Shown here: piece after piece, positions 13,936 to 25,035 of the stretch | Numbering within the stretch: the first letter of the stretch is position 1 | Layout of the letters: each line of letters opens with the position of its first letter | Source: Lingula anatina | Taxonomy: Eukaryota > Brachiopoda > Lingulata > Lingulida > Lingulidae | Assembly (NCBI RefSeq): GCF_001039355.2 | Contig: NW_019775735.1 | Coordinates: 484,065 to 548,064 of the forward strand | Length of the DNA: 64,000 nt | Direction: 5' to 3' | The notes under the pieces: model-generated | Told to the model about the DNA's origin: nothing | The model's database searches: none | The model's input: only the letters and a program-made list of their open reading frames with translations | Made by a program: the position numbers and the translations under genes

Positions 13936-14105
13936 CTTCATAACTGTTTTATACTTGGAATCGCCTGTCTAAGTCTAATATGGCCTTATCTCATGATTTA
14001 TAACAGCCCATACTGTCATCTCTGTTAGGATATAACGTTTCCCTAAGTTATTTATTAGTCGGAGTTACGTTTAGTCCATTAAGATAAGCGGCCCGTGCGT
14101 GTTTT

Positions 14106-14761
14106 GGTTATAAATTATGTCTTAATACCACGGATGATTCCGAAAATTTACGTTAACTCGTCGTCCGTGCTCTGGTCTTCGTTGTACGCTTGGCTTACTG
14201 TGGTAAAATATTCATATAACATAAACTGAAATTTATAATCCACGAGTTGCTTCTCCGTGTTTTTTTTTTCTTTTTTTTTTTCTTGATTTAGTACTACCCG
14301 TTATTATCTTTTTCTTAATTTGTTATTGCATAATTATTATCATGGTATAATTTTGGAATAGTTTATATGTATTTGTAGAAAGTACATAGTCACTGTAGTA
14401 AACGTTGTAAAAGTATATTGAAGCATGACCCTTGATTATTACCATAGGGTAACCGCACTGCATATCACTGTACATGTCTTAGTTATAAATTATGCCTTCA
14501 TACAGCGGATGCCAAAATTTACCTTTACTCGTCATCTTTTCTCTGTCTTCATTCTTACGCTAGGCTTACTGTTGTAAAATATTCATATAACATAAAATGA
14601 AATTTATAATCAACAATTTGCTTTGCCGTGTTTTTTTTTTTTTTTTTCAGATTTAATACTACCCATTTTTGTCTTACTATTACTTTGTTATCGCATAATT
14701 ATCATGGTATAATTATTGTACAGTTTATATGTATAAGCTATATTGAAGCATGACCCTTGAT
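14106..14761. repeat. diverged tandem duplication, two copies of about 300 bp
   Basis: Copy 1 (14106-14437) and copy 2 (14482-14761) share a long ordered series of blocks: GTTATAAATTATG, AAAATTTAC, TTACTCGTC/TAACTCGTC, GGCTTACTG, AAATATTCATATAACATAAA, a T-rich tract, CATAATTAT, CATGGTATAAT, and TATATTGAAGCATGACCCTTGAT split over the copy ends. Point changes and indels show the duplication is old. No coding potential is seen. Confidence 0.85.
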
Positions 14762-14870
14762 CAGTACAGTATTGCTGAATGTTTAATATACGTTCTATAA
14801 ATATTTTATTTCCACGTATTCTATTATTACTGGTAGACCATAGCCATTGTATCAAAGACAGCTTTTATCA

Positions 14871-14892
14871 AGAAGAAGAAGAAGAAGAAAAA
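14871..14892. repeat. (GAA)n microsatellite
   Basis: Short run of AAG/GAA trinucleotides just before the poly(T) insertion. Confidence 0.85.
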
Positions 14893-14909
14893 TAAGCATA
14901 AATGCATCA

Positions 14910-14964
14910 GAGATCCAGGATAAGATTTTTTTTTTTTTTTTTTTTTTGAGATCCAGGATAAGAT
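14910..14964 (-). mobile_element. poly(A)-only retroposition scar with 17-bp target-site duplication
   Basis: GAGATCCAGGATAAGAT occurs at 14910-14926 and again, identically, at 14948-14964, separated only by 21 T residues. On the minus strand this is a bare poly(A) tract between perfect target-site duplications, as expected for a target-primed retroposition event truncated to its tail. Slippage alone would not easily create a non-repetitive 17-bp duplication. Confidence 0.75.
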
Positions 14965-15746
14965 GATAATTATAAAATCATATCAATTCACTGAGAAGAC
15001 TTCGTTCGGGGGCAATCTTGGATTTGTTCACCACAATGATTTTCTGGCGATTTATGCTAAATGTCTACGTTTAAAACTAAATGGCTAGAATCTGTTTCTA
15101 TGGTATAACTATGTTTACATAAAAAATGACGGAAAAAGAACTTAATTTTTTTCAAAGTTGGAAATATAAATAGGATAGATGTCGGTTACGGTTATCTTTC
15201 CATTCTTAAATTAGACTTTTTTAATTTTTCATTTTTATCTATTGTCAATTTCAACAATAAAATACAAAAACAGCGTCGCCTTTTTAAAACTAAATTTAAG
15301 TACGAAGCACGATTTTTATCTCTATTTATCTGTATTTATTCGATCAAGAACACTGCCGAATAAAACTACACATCTAAAATATGCATAAAATTGAAGATAA
15401 ACATGTAGGGCAGTCCAGTTACAGGGGGGAAAGTTTTCGAAACAAAGACGTCAGCTGCGAGAAGATTTAATCGCGTATTTCGATCTGCCGCGTGACAGGC
15501 GGTGGAAAGGCAGCGATAGCAATAAATTTTCCCCAAGCCCGGGGCCTCACAACCCGTAGAGTTTGTGCTGATATTTATTGATAATAGAAACTTTCATGTC
15601 CGACCGCCCCCCCCCCCCCTTGAAAACAGATCACTTGTTAAATATCGGTAGTTGTTAAATTAAATTATCACTGAAATATTTCAAAATCTAACTTTTAAAT
15701 GAATTTGTGTCAGGTTTGCTTGTGAAATTATGTCAACATTTTCAAA

Positions 15747-15775
15747 AAAATAATAATAATAATAATAGTAATAAA
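15747..15775. repeat. (TAA)n microsatellite
   Basis: Trinucleotide run of TAA units with one substitution. Confidence 0.85.
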
Positions 15776-15900
15776 GAGTTTGGGCGCAGACCATATATTC
15801 AATCAATGCAGCAGAATGATTTGATAATCTTTTTGTAGATTTTGCTGGCTCGTCGAAAAGGTGACATTTTAAGGAAAAGAGAACGTAAATTCTGACTCGG

Positions 15901-15953
15901 AGGTTCGAAGGTTCCACCACACAAAATTCCCACTGAGGAGAACCTTCGAACCT
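15901..15953. repeat. perfect 14-bp inverted repeat
   Basis: AGGTTCGAAGGTTC (15901-15914) and its exact reverse complement GAACCTTCGAACCT (15940-15953) flank a 25-nt loop. GGTTCGA resembles a tRNA B-box, but there is no A-box or cloverleaf, so it is not called a tRNA. Confidence 0.75.
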
Positions 15954-16353
15954 GCTTCCTAATAATACAGCATTATCATTTCAATTTTAAACACAAAATA
16001 CCTACATTAAGAGACACGGTGCGTGATCCTCAACGTAATGTTACAAAAGAAAACCGCTTGGCGCGGTTTACTTTACTTTACTTACAGATGAAACGATAAC
16101 CCGCCTTTCAATGTTTCACAATTGATGCAATGAACTTTTTCCCTTGTGGCTTTTCCTTTCCTTTTCTTCCTTTTATATCTTGTTGCATTTTTTTTCTTTA
16201 CTAAACGTCAAAATCAGTCTCAAAGTCGACATCGTGTCGCAAACAACTAACTGCAGTTTATAACCTTTGATATCATATTATATCATTAGGGAATTGATAA
16301 TACATATCTCACTACCTGGATAACAAAGAAACCAGACTCTTCCTTATTGTCTG

Positions 16354-16354
16354 A

Positions 16355-16386
<32 letters not shown>
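16354..16386. repeat. poly(C) run followed by (CA)n
   Basis: About 18 consecutive C residues pass directly into a CA dinucleotide run. The G-strand could form stacked-G structures; the run is also prone to sequencing error. Confidence 0.9.
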
Positions 16387-16689
16387 GCAATGGCCAAAAT
16401 GTCTTGAGTTATTTTTAAATGTGTTATCAATTGTACAAAGGGGATCGGAATTTAAAAATAATTTAAGTTGACAGTCCTGCTGATGCATACGGTCGTGTTT
16501 ATTTTATATATGTACGGTCTCTTTTGTGGCATATATTGTGTATGGGTTCGTTTATGTGCACTGATATATACAAACACAGTATCTCTACTAACAGAACTAT
16601 ACCCCACCTAAATTATCCTGAAAAGAACAGACTAATTAACAAGAATATCGTCTTCTCATCGTTACGTAATGCTTGTAAATACAAAAAAA

Positions 16690-16735
16690 TTACACCAATC
16701 AATCAAATTTAATTTGATTAAGCTTTTCCTTGATT
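16690..16735. promoter_or_regulatory. cluster of PBC/Hox-type sites with near-palindrome
   Basis: ACACCAATCAATCAAATT is followed at once by TAATTTGATTAAGC and then CTTGATTAAAA. The TCAATCAA and TGATTAA cores are the half-sites used by Exd/Pbx with Hox partners, and AATCAAATT/AATTTGATT forms a near-palindrome. It sits in the Antp intron, where autoregulation is common in Hox genes, but AT-rich DNA produces such cores by chance. Confidence 0.25.
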
Positions 16736-17791
16736 AAAAACGTGTGTCCGCTATTGCTGCATATGCTCTCATATTCTAATACAATGGAAATCAATTTAAA
16801 AAAGAAAGAAAGAAAAAATAACATGATTTTAAGTTACTGATTATGGATTAGCCAAGTACAAAATGACCCTATTGTGTGACGATATGATTTTACCGGTTTC
16901 GTGTATTTGATTAATATTCTTGAACCTGTAAACAGTTTCTTTATTTCATTCATCTTTACCTTACGCTTTCTGACATTGATTTAAGACAGAATATTGTTCT
17001 GTTTGACTTTTTTATTTTTATTTATGTCTCCTAAAACGTAAAATGATACTCGCCTTAGGTGACTAAGATTTAGACTGAAGTCTATATTGTGGAAATCGCT
17101 ATTTCACTCTATTTAGCTCGTTTTTCTTGCATTGAACATGAAACGATGCTCAGACATCTTTCCTTAAAGACAAAAAAATGATGTGGGAAATCAAACTCAG
17201 TCCAGCTCAACATCTCAGGTGCGAACTCACACCTCTGATCTTGAAGCGCCTCGCCCTCGAAATCTTAGGTCAGGGCTCCTGCCCCGTGTTTTCAAGGTGT
17301 GAAAAATGCCACCTCTGTCTCTCTCATCCAGCCGTGACTAATGCTTTCATATCCACTGTAATTTGCGGTTACAGAAACCGTGTGTTTGGCGCTAGTACGT
17401 CCCCTTTGCACCGGTCTGCGTACCTGCCCGGAGGGAAGCGTGTACGTTAGTGGGAAGCTGCTCGTCTTTTTTGTCATATGTCACACAATTTCCTTCATGC
17501 CCCCCCCCCCCTTAACTCCTTTTCTAGGCAGGTGGTGATTTTTCATACGTTTTCTACAGCATTAATTCAATTTCTTTATTCATCTATTATTTTTTATTTA
17601 ATTTTTTATTTGTTTCATTTCTTCTGATATGAGTGACACATTTAACCACATTTCTTTTTGTTAATACGCAGCATTTTTCTCTTCAGCTCCATGTATTATC
17701 ATCCTCTCCTCCGATAGAGAGATCAAGCCTTCTTTTTTTTTTCTCAAATTTGTACACCCAACCCCCATCCACCACCACCTCTCTCTCTTGC

Positions 17792-17794
<3 letters not shown>

Positions 17795-17839
<45 letters not shown>

Positions 17840-17852
17840 CGTGAGTGTGTGT
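17795..17852. repeat. (CT)n(GT)n compound microsatellite
   Basis: CT dinucleotides change to GT dinucleotides at about 17822; the GT part has a few interruptions. Confidence 0.95.
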
Positions 17853-20649
17853 TTCCTGTCCCCTCGTTTGCACTGGTTTGTAGAGCATGTAAATGTAGTT
17901 ACATATTTCTCTTGATACACGTTCGACGTGGTATGAATATGTATGATTTTACAACCACTAAAAGAGCAATAAATCCTCCGTATTCAACCACCGACAAATG
18001 GGGGATTATAAATAACCAATTTAGCAATTGCATTAAGTAGACTCATATATTTCGTGTGACCCATTTTACCACGCATACGTTAACTTGGTCAGATAAGAGA
18101 GAGAAGTCGTAAATTTGTCAATTAGGAAAATTATGGCTAGTGTTGTTGCTTAAAAAAAACAATTTCTCTGTGCCCTTTCACATACGTTTATGCCAACATA
18201 TCCAAGGCATTTAGATATTTAAATATTTCAATAACCGAATCTAATATTTAAAACCCTATGACATTTAGCATGTAGATTTTCTGTTTGACACTTTGAGACA
18301 AAAACTTTAAATACTCCACGCTACAAACATGTGCCTTAGACCAATATATTAAAATATACAGTTTATATTTTATCTTAAGCAATGTTAAAATTATTTTTCT
18401 ACATGATTCACTTTGTACATCTATTATTCATAATGCATGAGACTGTCAACCTTAATAAAAAACATTCTGAAGGGCATGTGCTTTGGTTCTTCTCTTTAAA
18501 CTCTCCCTTTTATTCATTTTCTTTGTTTTTAGTCATCCTAATTAATTCTAACATTCTCTTTCTTCGTATATTGAGAGTCATTTTTGTAACCACAGAAGTA
18601 AATACGTGACATGTTAATATAACAGTGACAGGCAGGATTGTTAAAGGAATGTTAAACATAATGAAAAATGACGACTCTTCATTTGTAAACTAGCAAATGA
18701 CAACAACCAGCTTGACCGCAATAAAAACTGGGCGTGATTCTAACTTGAAAGTTTAACTTACATTTCTTTTCCCGGTTACCTCACACTCATCACCAAAGTT
18801 GCGAAACAAAAAATAGTGTTTCAGTGGCACGTATTCAGTCATATCAAATATGCTGAAGTATTACAAAAATGAGGATTTTTAATCAATGATTTTTTTTGAC
18901 TGATTTGAAACCGAGTGGTCGTGTGTTGAAAGGGATTGTAGTTTTCTATTTTAATAATTTTAGTCTAAAAAAATACAGCTATGTTATTATTTAAACTGGC
19001 AAAGAAATATACTCAACCTCTTGAACATGCAATTGTGAAAATACTGATATGCAATTCATTAATGCACTCATTGTCTCACTTGGATTTTGATAGAAGTGGA
19101 CGACAATAATTAATAATGAAAGACGAAAACATTCCCTCCCGAGTGGTGTTTTTTGCGCCCCCAATCTTCACAAGTGGAAAGATACTTCCTTCTTCGCCAC
19201 AGCAAAAAAAAAAATGTAAATTTCATATTCAATGTGAAAAGAAAACCACGAAAAGGATGCATGGGAAGGGTTGATACTGTCCCTGAATTCATATCAATGA
19301 GAACATCTTTGAGTGCAGCAAAATTTGCCCCTTGCATTCCGCCCCTCGAATGAAGTCTCTTTTATACCTAGTGCAGCTTTAGTTTTACTATTTTTACTTT
19401 AGGCATGACTTATAACTGGCCTACTTTGGCTGGTTGTTTTTTACTTGTATTTATTGTCAAAATGCATTAAATTAATAGGAATTTAAAAGGAAGAGACACA
19501 CCATTATTTCAATGTGCGCGTACATTTTGCACTTACACAATTCTGACATAATTTGTCTTCATAGATGTCAGGAAATTTTACGGAAAAGCACCAATATAGT
19601 CAACCTTAAAACTTCATTCATTCGTTTTCTAGCTTTATTTTATCTTTTTTTCATCTATTCATTTAAGTGACTATTTTTCAATTCGCTAATGTTTTTATTT
19701 TTTCACTAGATTCTTCCCTCCGCGGTCATCGAATCTCTCAATGGAGTCATGGTCAAGCTTGACCGGACACAGTGAAGTTACTGGACTGGAAAAGGCGTTT
19801 CCGGAACGCTCAGTAGCAATATTTAATAACAGAGTCCTACGTGGAAGTCATCCTTTAAATATATGTCACTTGACCGATAGTGATATTATACACTATAATT
19901 TGGCACGGTAGTATTTCGTAGTTCAAGGCAGGTATCTGTATACTTTATAAAATACGACGAATAAAATGATCTATTGACGTTGGTATGTTTCCATTTATAC
20001 TGTATTTTATTATTAAATTGATTTTGCTCAAACTCCAGATTAATTTGCTTGATTCTCTAAAATGTCATATTATAACTTTTTCGATGTAAGTGTAGTATAT
20101 ATGTGATATAAGTTAATATTGCTTATAGTTTAATTGATTTGTGTTTAATCTAAATTCCTTTCACTGTCCATTGCTAGTCATAAACCATAGCTTTGTTCAT
20201 GAAATTCACTTCTCTGCCATTGTACAGTCCCAAGTTACTAAAAATACATTGTCTATAATGTTTTAAGGTATATGTACTTTTATAACGGGTAAATATTAGA
20301 TATTTTTAAACAGTATAAACTCAAAATTAACAACAAATGATCCATGTCCTTTTTGATCCCATACTTTCCCGCCATTTTGATACTGTTATTGCTCTCCGTT
20401 TTCTCTTCATTTTTTTCCTAAAGATCTCGCTTGATTTCATAACAAATATTTTCGCTGAATAACCATGATTCACAGATTAGTACTAACAGTTAAACACAAG
20501 AACTAAAACAGAATAAAGACTACACATGACGATGGGCGATTGATCGAAGAAAAAAGCCCTGAAATGCATTGAGGATATTTGCCAACGATACATAACTGGT
20601 CATACAAGCCGCGTGTTTCACGGCTCTTCACTTAGCTGCGACCTTTACC

Positions 20650-20889
20650 ATGACAGATACAAGTACAAAACGCTGTGAATTGAAGGATGCCGCCGCACAT
20701 GTAGCAAAGAAGTATTTGGCAGACCTAGTTGGCTCACAACAGTATCCAAACGGTCCAACACACAGAAACGAACAGGAAATTAGATATTATTTCTCATTTT
20801 CCCCGAAGGAAATACTCGTATTTGAGGAAAGCGACCCGATGTTTTTAGCCCAGCCAAATAAAGTGCTGTTTCCCGAAGAAAGGAAGTAA
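20650..20889 (+). CDS. unrecognised 79-residue ORF inside the Antp intron
   Basis: The frame opens with MTDTSTKRCELKDAAAHVAK and ends with NKVLFPEERK. The amino-acid mix is ordinary for a soluble protein (balanced charge, no low-complexity run) and it is antisense to the Hox gene. No domain is recognised. An AATAAA near 22000 lies over 1 kb downstream and is more easily explained as a LINE tail. It could be a small intronic gene, a retrotransposon fragment or chance. Confidence 0.2.
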   Translation: MTDTSTKRCELKDAAAHVAKKYLADLVGSQQYPNGPTHRNEQEIRYYFSFSPKEILVFEESDPMFLAQPNKVLFPEERK

Positions 20890-21659
20890 ATGTTTGGAAG
20901 CTGTTTTTCGCCTAGTTTGCACCAAACTGTTTTCTTTTTATATGTTCCGCCATATCTTTAAAAATGATTTTAACAAGTTACTAAGTGGCCAGCCCTCTGA
21001 TTAGTGAGCTCTCACGTGAAGTTGCCATAAGGGTGGGATCCGGCATCTTGAAAATAATTTCTTTCATCTTGAAAATTATTTTGGTAATTTTCCCTGCGAG
21101 AAAATGTCTTTCTTTCCCAACTCCAACGATAGACAACTGTGGCTGTAGTTGAACTATACTGATGTTAATAATAAGTCTGGAGGACTCTGAATTGGTTATA
21201 TTTTCTGATTTCTTATGTACGTTGTTCCATAACGCCCCATTTAAATGATATGTAGTAAGGAAAATGTTTCTCTCATTTTATCCAACACTTGAAGCTGCAT
21301 TTTTCTTAACATTATCACTGTGTTAAGAGCTAAACAGTTGATGCATATCAAAGAGTCCCGGGCTTCCCTCATTAGAATACATAATGCAAAATTAAGATTT
21401 TGTTAAGATATATGCTTCCGTCCCTAATGACAAAGAAGTTGCATTGATTATGGTCCTTCAAGTTAGTATGCATCATATGAATGGACACGTACGTGTAATC
21501 ATTTGTGTATGGAGTGTTTAAGTACAGAGAACGAGCGCGTAGACATTGTAGGGTGTTTTAAGGCAATTTACTCCGTCCACAGCTAGCTACCCATCATTTC
21601 CTACTGCCTGGTAGCAGATTTTGCCGGGTCCATTTTAACAAGTAAACACTTGAAATTGC

Positions 21660-22031
21660 TCTTAACACTAACGCTGAAAAACGGAGTGCACTGAAGGTTT
21701 TGATGCATGGGTTTCTCACCTCTGTTTGCCACGTAATAAGTGACTCAGTTCCAGCTGTGGATGATCGTCTCTACAGAGCTCTATACTCGTGCTATGCAAC
21801 CCCACTGATGCTTTGATATACAATCCTGACTTCAAGCATGATGTTGTACATGTACATGTCCTTTTCTTAGGATTTAGAAGAGATTTTATGTATTTAAACT
21901 GAAATTATTTTTTAGTGTCTCGTAGTTCTTTATAGAACTGTCTTGTTGTAATAACTGTTTTAACTTTTATTGTTTTTATTTTTTACCTTTATGGGTGAGT
22001 CTTTAATAAAACAAACTGAAACTGAAACTGG
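21660..22031 (+). mobile_element. probable 3' end of a non-LTR retrotransposon
   Basis: The segment ends AATAAAACAAACTGAAACTG AAACTGG: a polyadenylation-like AATAAA followed by an ACTGAA microsatellite tail, a common 3' structure of RTE/CR1-like LINEs and their relics. Upstream, a patch near 21700-21830 has coding-like composition but no intact frame. The element is at best a truncated relic, and its 5' limit is a guess. Confidence 0.4.
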
Positions 22032-22652
22032 TACAATATTATTCTTGTTATAAGTATACATTTCTCTGTCTAACCTACTTTAGTTACTATTACTCCTACA
22101 CGAATATTCGCCTTGACATTGCATCCCTTCTTGGCCATAAGAGTTTTCCTTTTTTAAAAATTATTCATCCAAATGACTAAATTGTTTTTTGATTAGGGGA
22201 AACTAAACATGAATGGAGGAGGCATGACATTCCCTCTTACACATTGTAAAATATTTAATTGTCTTGACAAAAATTTTCGCATTGTGTATTCTTTTGTATT
22301 TTGAATCAGTCCATAAATCATCTTATGGTATTATTTGTACAACAGAGGGGAGAACACGATTAAATATATCTAAATACACGATGTGTGTAGGTGTATATCT
22401 TATCTTTGCGGGTGAGTTATCTGTTTTAAATCAATCTTATTATGTAGGAATTCTTAAAATAGTTTTTATATATCAGGGAGCTTTATTTCAGATATAATGA
22501 GGAACAGAGGGCTAGTAGAAAAACAGGCAGTGTACGTAGTGAACGTTTCTGTATCTGAAATATTCATAATGACAGGAAGGGAAACGTGCCATCAACTTGA
22601 TGATGATATATTTTGTACATGGTTTACAAGTACACACACAGAGAAAACTTAC

Positions 22653-23559
22653 TTTTCATCCAGTTAAAGAGCGGTGCCTGTTGGTCCCCTTTCGCATCCC
22701 CATCCATCTCTTCATCCGTGTCCCCTTCAAACGTGTCCTGCTCCTTCACGTCTTGCTGCTTCTGCTGTTTCTCTTGCTGTTGTTTTTCCTTCCTGGGCAA
22801 CGAGGCCGGGGCGGCAGGCAGGGGGCTTCCAGCCGGACTCACACTATGGTCACTAAGACGCTCTGAGACATCGTGGTTGAGTCGTGAACCACCTCCACCA
22901 TTGCTATTGCCGCCAGTCCCACCCCCTCCTCCTCCCCCTCCGTTCAAACGCGGCGTCGTGCCCCTGTGAGATTCCTTGGAGGCTGCCTTCACGCCGGCAG
23001 CTGAGAGAGCTATGGAGGAGTCCGCTTTACTGCAGGAATTCCTCTGGAATAATTTGGGCGAGAGAGAAGAGAGGGTGGTGGACAGATGGGGAGGGGAGGA
23101 GGACAGCGTCGACGAGGTGTAAGTTCCATACGCTCCATAAGGTTTATAATCGAGATGATGGTTCGGAGGAGGATTGAACTGAATCGGCGTGCAGTTCGAA
23201 ATGTCCGTGACGGTCGTCGTTTCACCGACTCCGTCCCCGTTCGAATAACCGTGTACTTCCCCGTGATACTGAACCGGCTGATGGGCCGAGCTGGTCACGG
23301 CCGCGATCACCGAGTGCTCGTAACTGGGATAGAGCGAAGACGCCGCAGCCGTGGTATGATCCCTGGCGGCACCGCTGCCGAAATCATGATAGTTCTGTAG
23401 GGCAGAGTGGTGATGTGATCCCAGTGTCGACGAATGATGCCTCAGAGTCGGGTCAGGTTCATTTAGCATGCCAGGAGATGTAATATGCGCATAGTGGTCC
23501 ACAGGCGGTACCACCGCTTGATAAGCGTCTATGTACGAGCTGGTAAAATACGAGTTCAT
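22653..23559 (-). CDS. Antp: Antp-like Hox gene, exon 1 (residues 1-302)
   Basis: Encodes the N-terminal, non-homeodomain part of a Hox transcription factor that acts in the nucleus in axial patterning. It starts MNSYFTSSYIDAYQ, the N-terminal motif class of Antp/Hox6-8 proteins (fly Antp has SYFTNSYM). A low-complexity region follows, rich in H, S, Y and G: Gly-8 run at 207-214, Gln/Lys-rich stretch 256-270, acidic patch 278-287. The Pbx/Exd-binding hexapeptide is LFNWMK at 297-302, with W300 kept but FN replacing the usual YP. Exon 1 ends in phase 1 at donor AAAA|GTAAGT and joins exon 2 at 110 (S303). I chose the ATG at 23559 because it has A at -3, opens the conserved MNSYF motif and lies downstream of a TATA box; the in-frame ATG at 23670 lies upstream of that TATA and of a CCAAT box. 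Antp is preferred; Lox4 is possible if the upstream gene is Lox2. Confidence 0.88.
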
Positions 23560-23600
23560 AATTCCACCATAAATTCTCTCCAAGTGAAAACAGTCAACAT
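23556..23600 (-). other. possible 14-codon uORF overlapping the Antp start codon
   Basis: An out-of-frame ATG at 23600 opens MLTVFTWREFMVEL and stops in a TGA that overlaps the main start codon (ATGA, 23559-23556). The TATA box at 23630-23623 puts transcription start at about 23595-23605, so whether the uATG is in the mRNA depends on a few bases. Confidence 0.35.
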
Positions 23601-23680
23601 ATCGTGGGTCAGGAGTCAACAGTTTTATAGCTCGCGCATGCGCCCTGCGGCTCCTGAACCCCTCTACCAATCAGATCGCT
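23595..23680 (-). promoter_or_regulatory. Antp-like gene core promoter (CCAAT, NRF1-type and TATA elements)
   Basis: Reading toward the gene: an inverted CCAAT box (ATTGG; 23667-23671 on +), a perfect GCGCATGCGC palindrome of the NRF1 type (23634-23643), and CTATAAAA (23630-23623), in canonical order and spacing. The expected start site is about 40 nt before the ATG at 23559, implying a very short leader for a Hox gene. Confidence 0.65.
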
Positions 23681-24479
23681 AGATGATAGATGGCATGCCT
23701 AGTTCGAGCTGACAAAACTGTGGTGTACATGTACGTACTAGTCCACTCAATAACAATCTGTGAGTTAAAAAAAAACAGTGCATCGATATAGCTCTTATTT
23801 CACTCGCTTTCTTTCTATTTTTTTAATAGTTATCACTGTCAACATAATATATGCATATAGCACGTCTACGTCTGTGCAAATTTAGCGTCGTTATTATAAC
23901 ATGAAGTAATACAGTGTAATACGAAAACAGGAAAAGGCGAGGTTGTTGTCATGTTTAATCATTTGTTGTTGTTTTTTTTTTCTTGGCGATGAGCAATGAA
24001 TAAAGAAAACTAGAAATGCGCCGTGTGGGGTTTACTTAGATGTTGTTGACATAACGGTTTGATGATTTTCGAGAAGCGAAGAGGGATGTGACAACAAATA
24101 TTACTTTTACCAATTACAAGGTAGAGACAACGACAACAATTTCTCATATGTACAACATTGAAAAACAATCCCTTGTCCAATAACCACAGCCGCCATAACT
24201 TTTCACAAACAATTACAACCGACACTAACAAGGGCATGAATTTATAAGGTGAATTTCACTTGGAGAAATCAAAGAAGATAAAAGTACAGCAGTGCGACTA
24301 AAACTTCACACAATTTAACAAGGAACGTGTAAACAGCCATCAAGTCCGGCGACACCTCGTAACGCCGTATTGTAAAACGAAAGACACGAAGACGGGAAAG
24401 AAGTATCAGCATACATAACACGGTAGCACATGCCTTCGCCGTGTCCGTGTTGAGATAACAGCTTTACCAGTCACGGCTT

Positions 24480-24715
24480 TAAGGCGGCGTACATGGGCCT
24501 TTGATCTTCGCGTGGGGGACACCCTGTAATTTCGTATCATCCCCTCCGCCGTGATCTACCGATACGCTTATTACATCACTTGCTATTGTTTGGGCATTGT
24601 CACTAATGAGACCACCTTCCCTTCGGGTGTTCAGATAGTGCGGTTGACTGGGCCTCGGGGATTTTTCCGTCGATTTTAATATGATGAAACGCACTGGACA
24701 GTCTAGCTCTCTGTA
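24480..24715. promoter_or_regulatory. candidate upstream regulatory island of Antp
   Basis: A GC- and CpG-richer block of complex sequence about 1 kb upstream of the Antp promoter. CTTTGATC at 24499-24506 fits the TCF/LEF (Wnt) consensus. The open frame across it on the minus strand has no recognisable domain. Confidence 0.3.
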
Positions 24716-25035
24716 CTAGCAGGCGGTTCTTTCAGTCGTGCATATACACTTCGAGAAGATTACTGAGAAATAGGGAATGTAAATAGAATTTTTAAAACTT
24801 ATTCATTTTTGTCTACCATTGATGGCACCGCAAACAGTTAAAGGACCGATTATTTCTGAATAAAAGTTGTTTATTTACCGTTTTATAAACTTCTGCTTGT
24901 AACTTGTGGCACATTTTACATAGATAGTACATTTTTTTTACACTTCCTGTGCCTGTGCCTGTGAATACAATAAATCTTGTATTTGAAATCACTGCCTCAT
25001 CTCTTAAAAACAGTATACAATATATTAAAAATAGT

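Noticed and set aside
15890-15960. GGTTCGA motif as a tRNA gene
   Set aside because: The flanks do not fold into a cloverleaf; it is one arm of a simple inverted repeat.
17633-18040. 135-residue frame with Ser/Leu and Cys/Val repeats
   Set aside because: Generated by the (CT)n(GT)n microsatellite.
22613-23400. Several open frames on the plus strand opposite Antp exon 1
   Set aside because: They are antisense shadows of a GC-richer coding exon; the minus-strand frame carries the MNSYF start, the W-motif and a matching donor.
23560-23670. In-frame 37-residue N-terminal extension of Antp starting at 23670
   Set aside because: It would begin upstream of the CCAAT and TATA boxes and shows no family resemblance.
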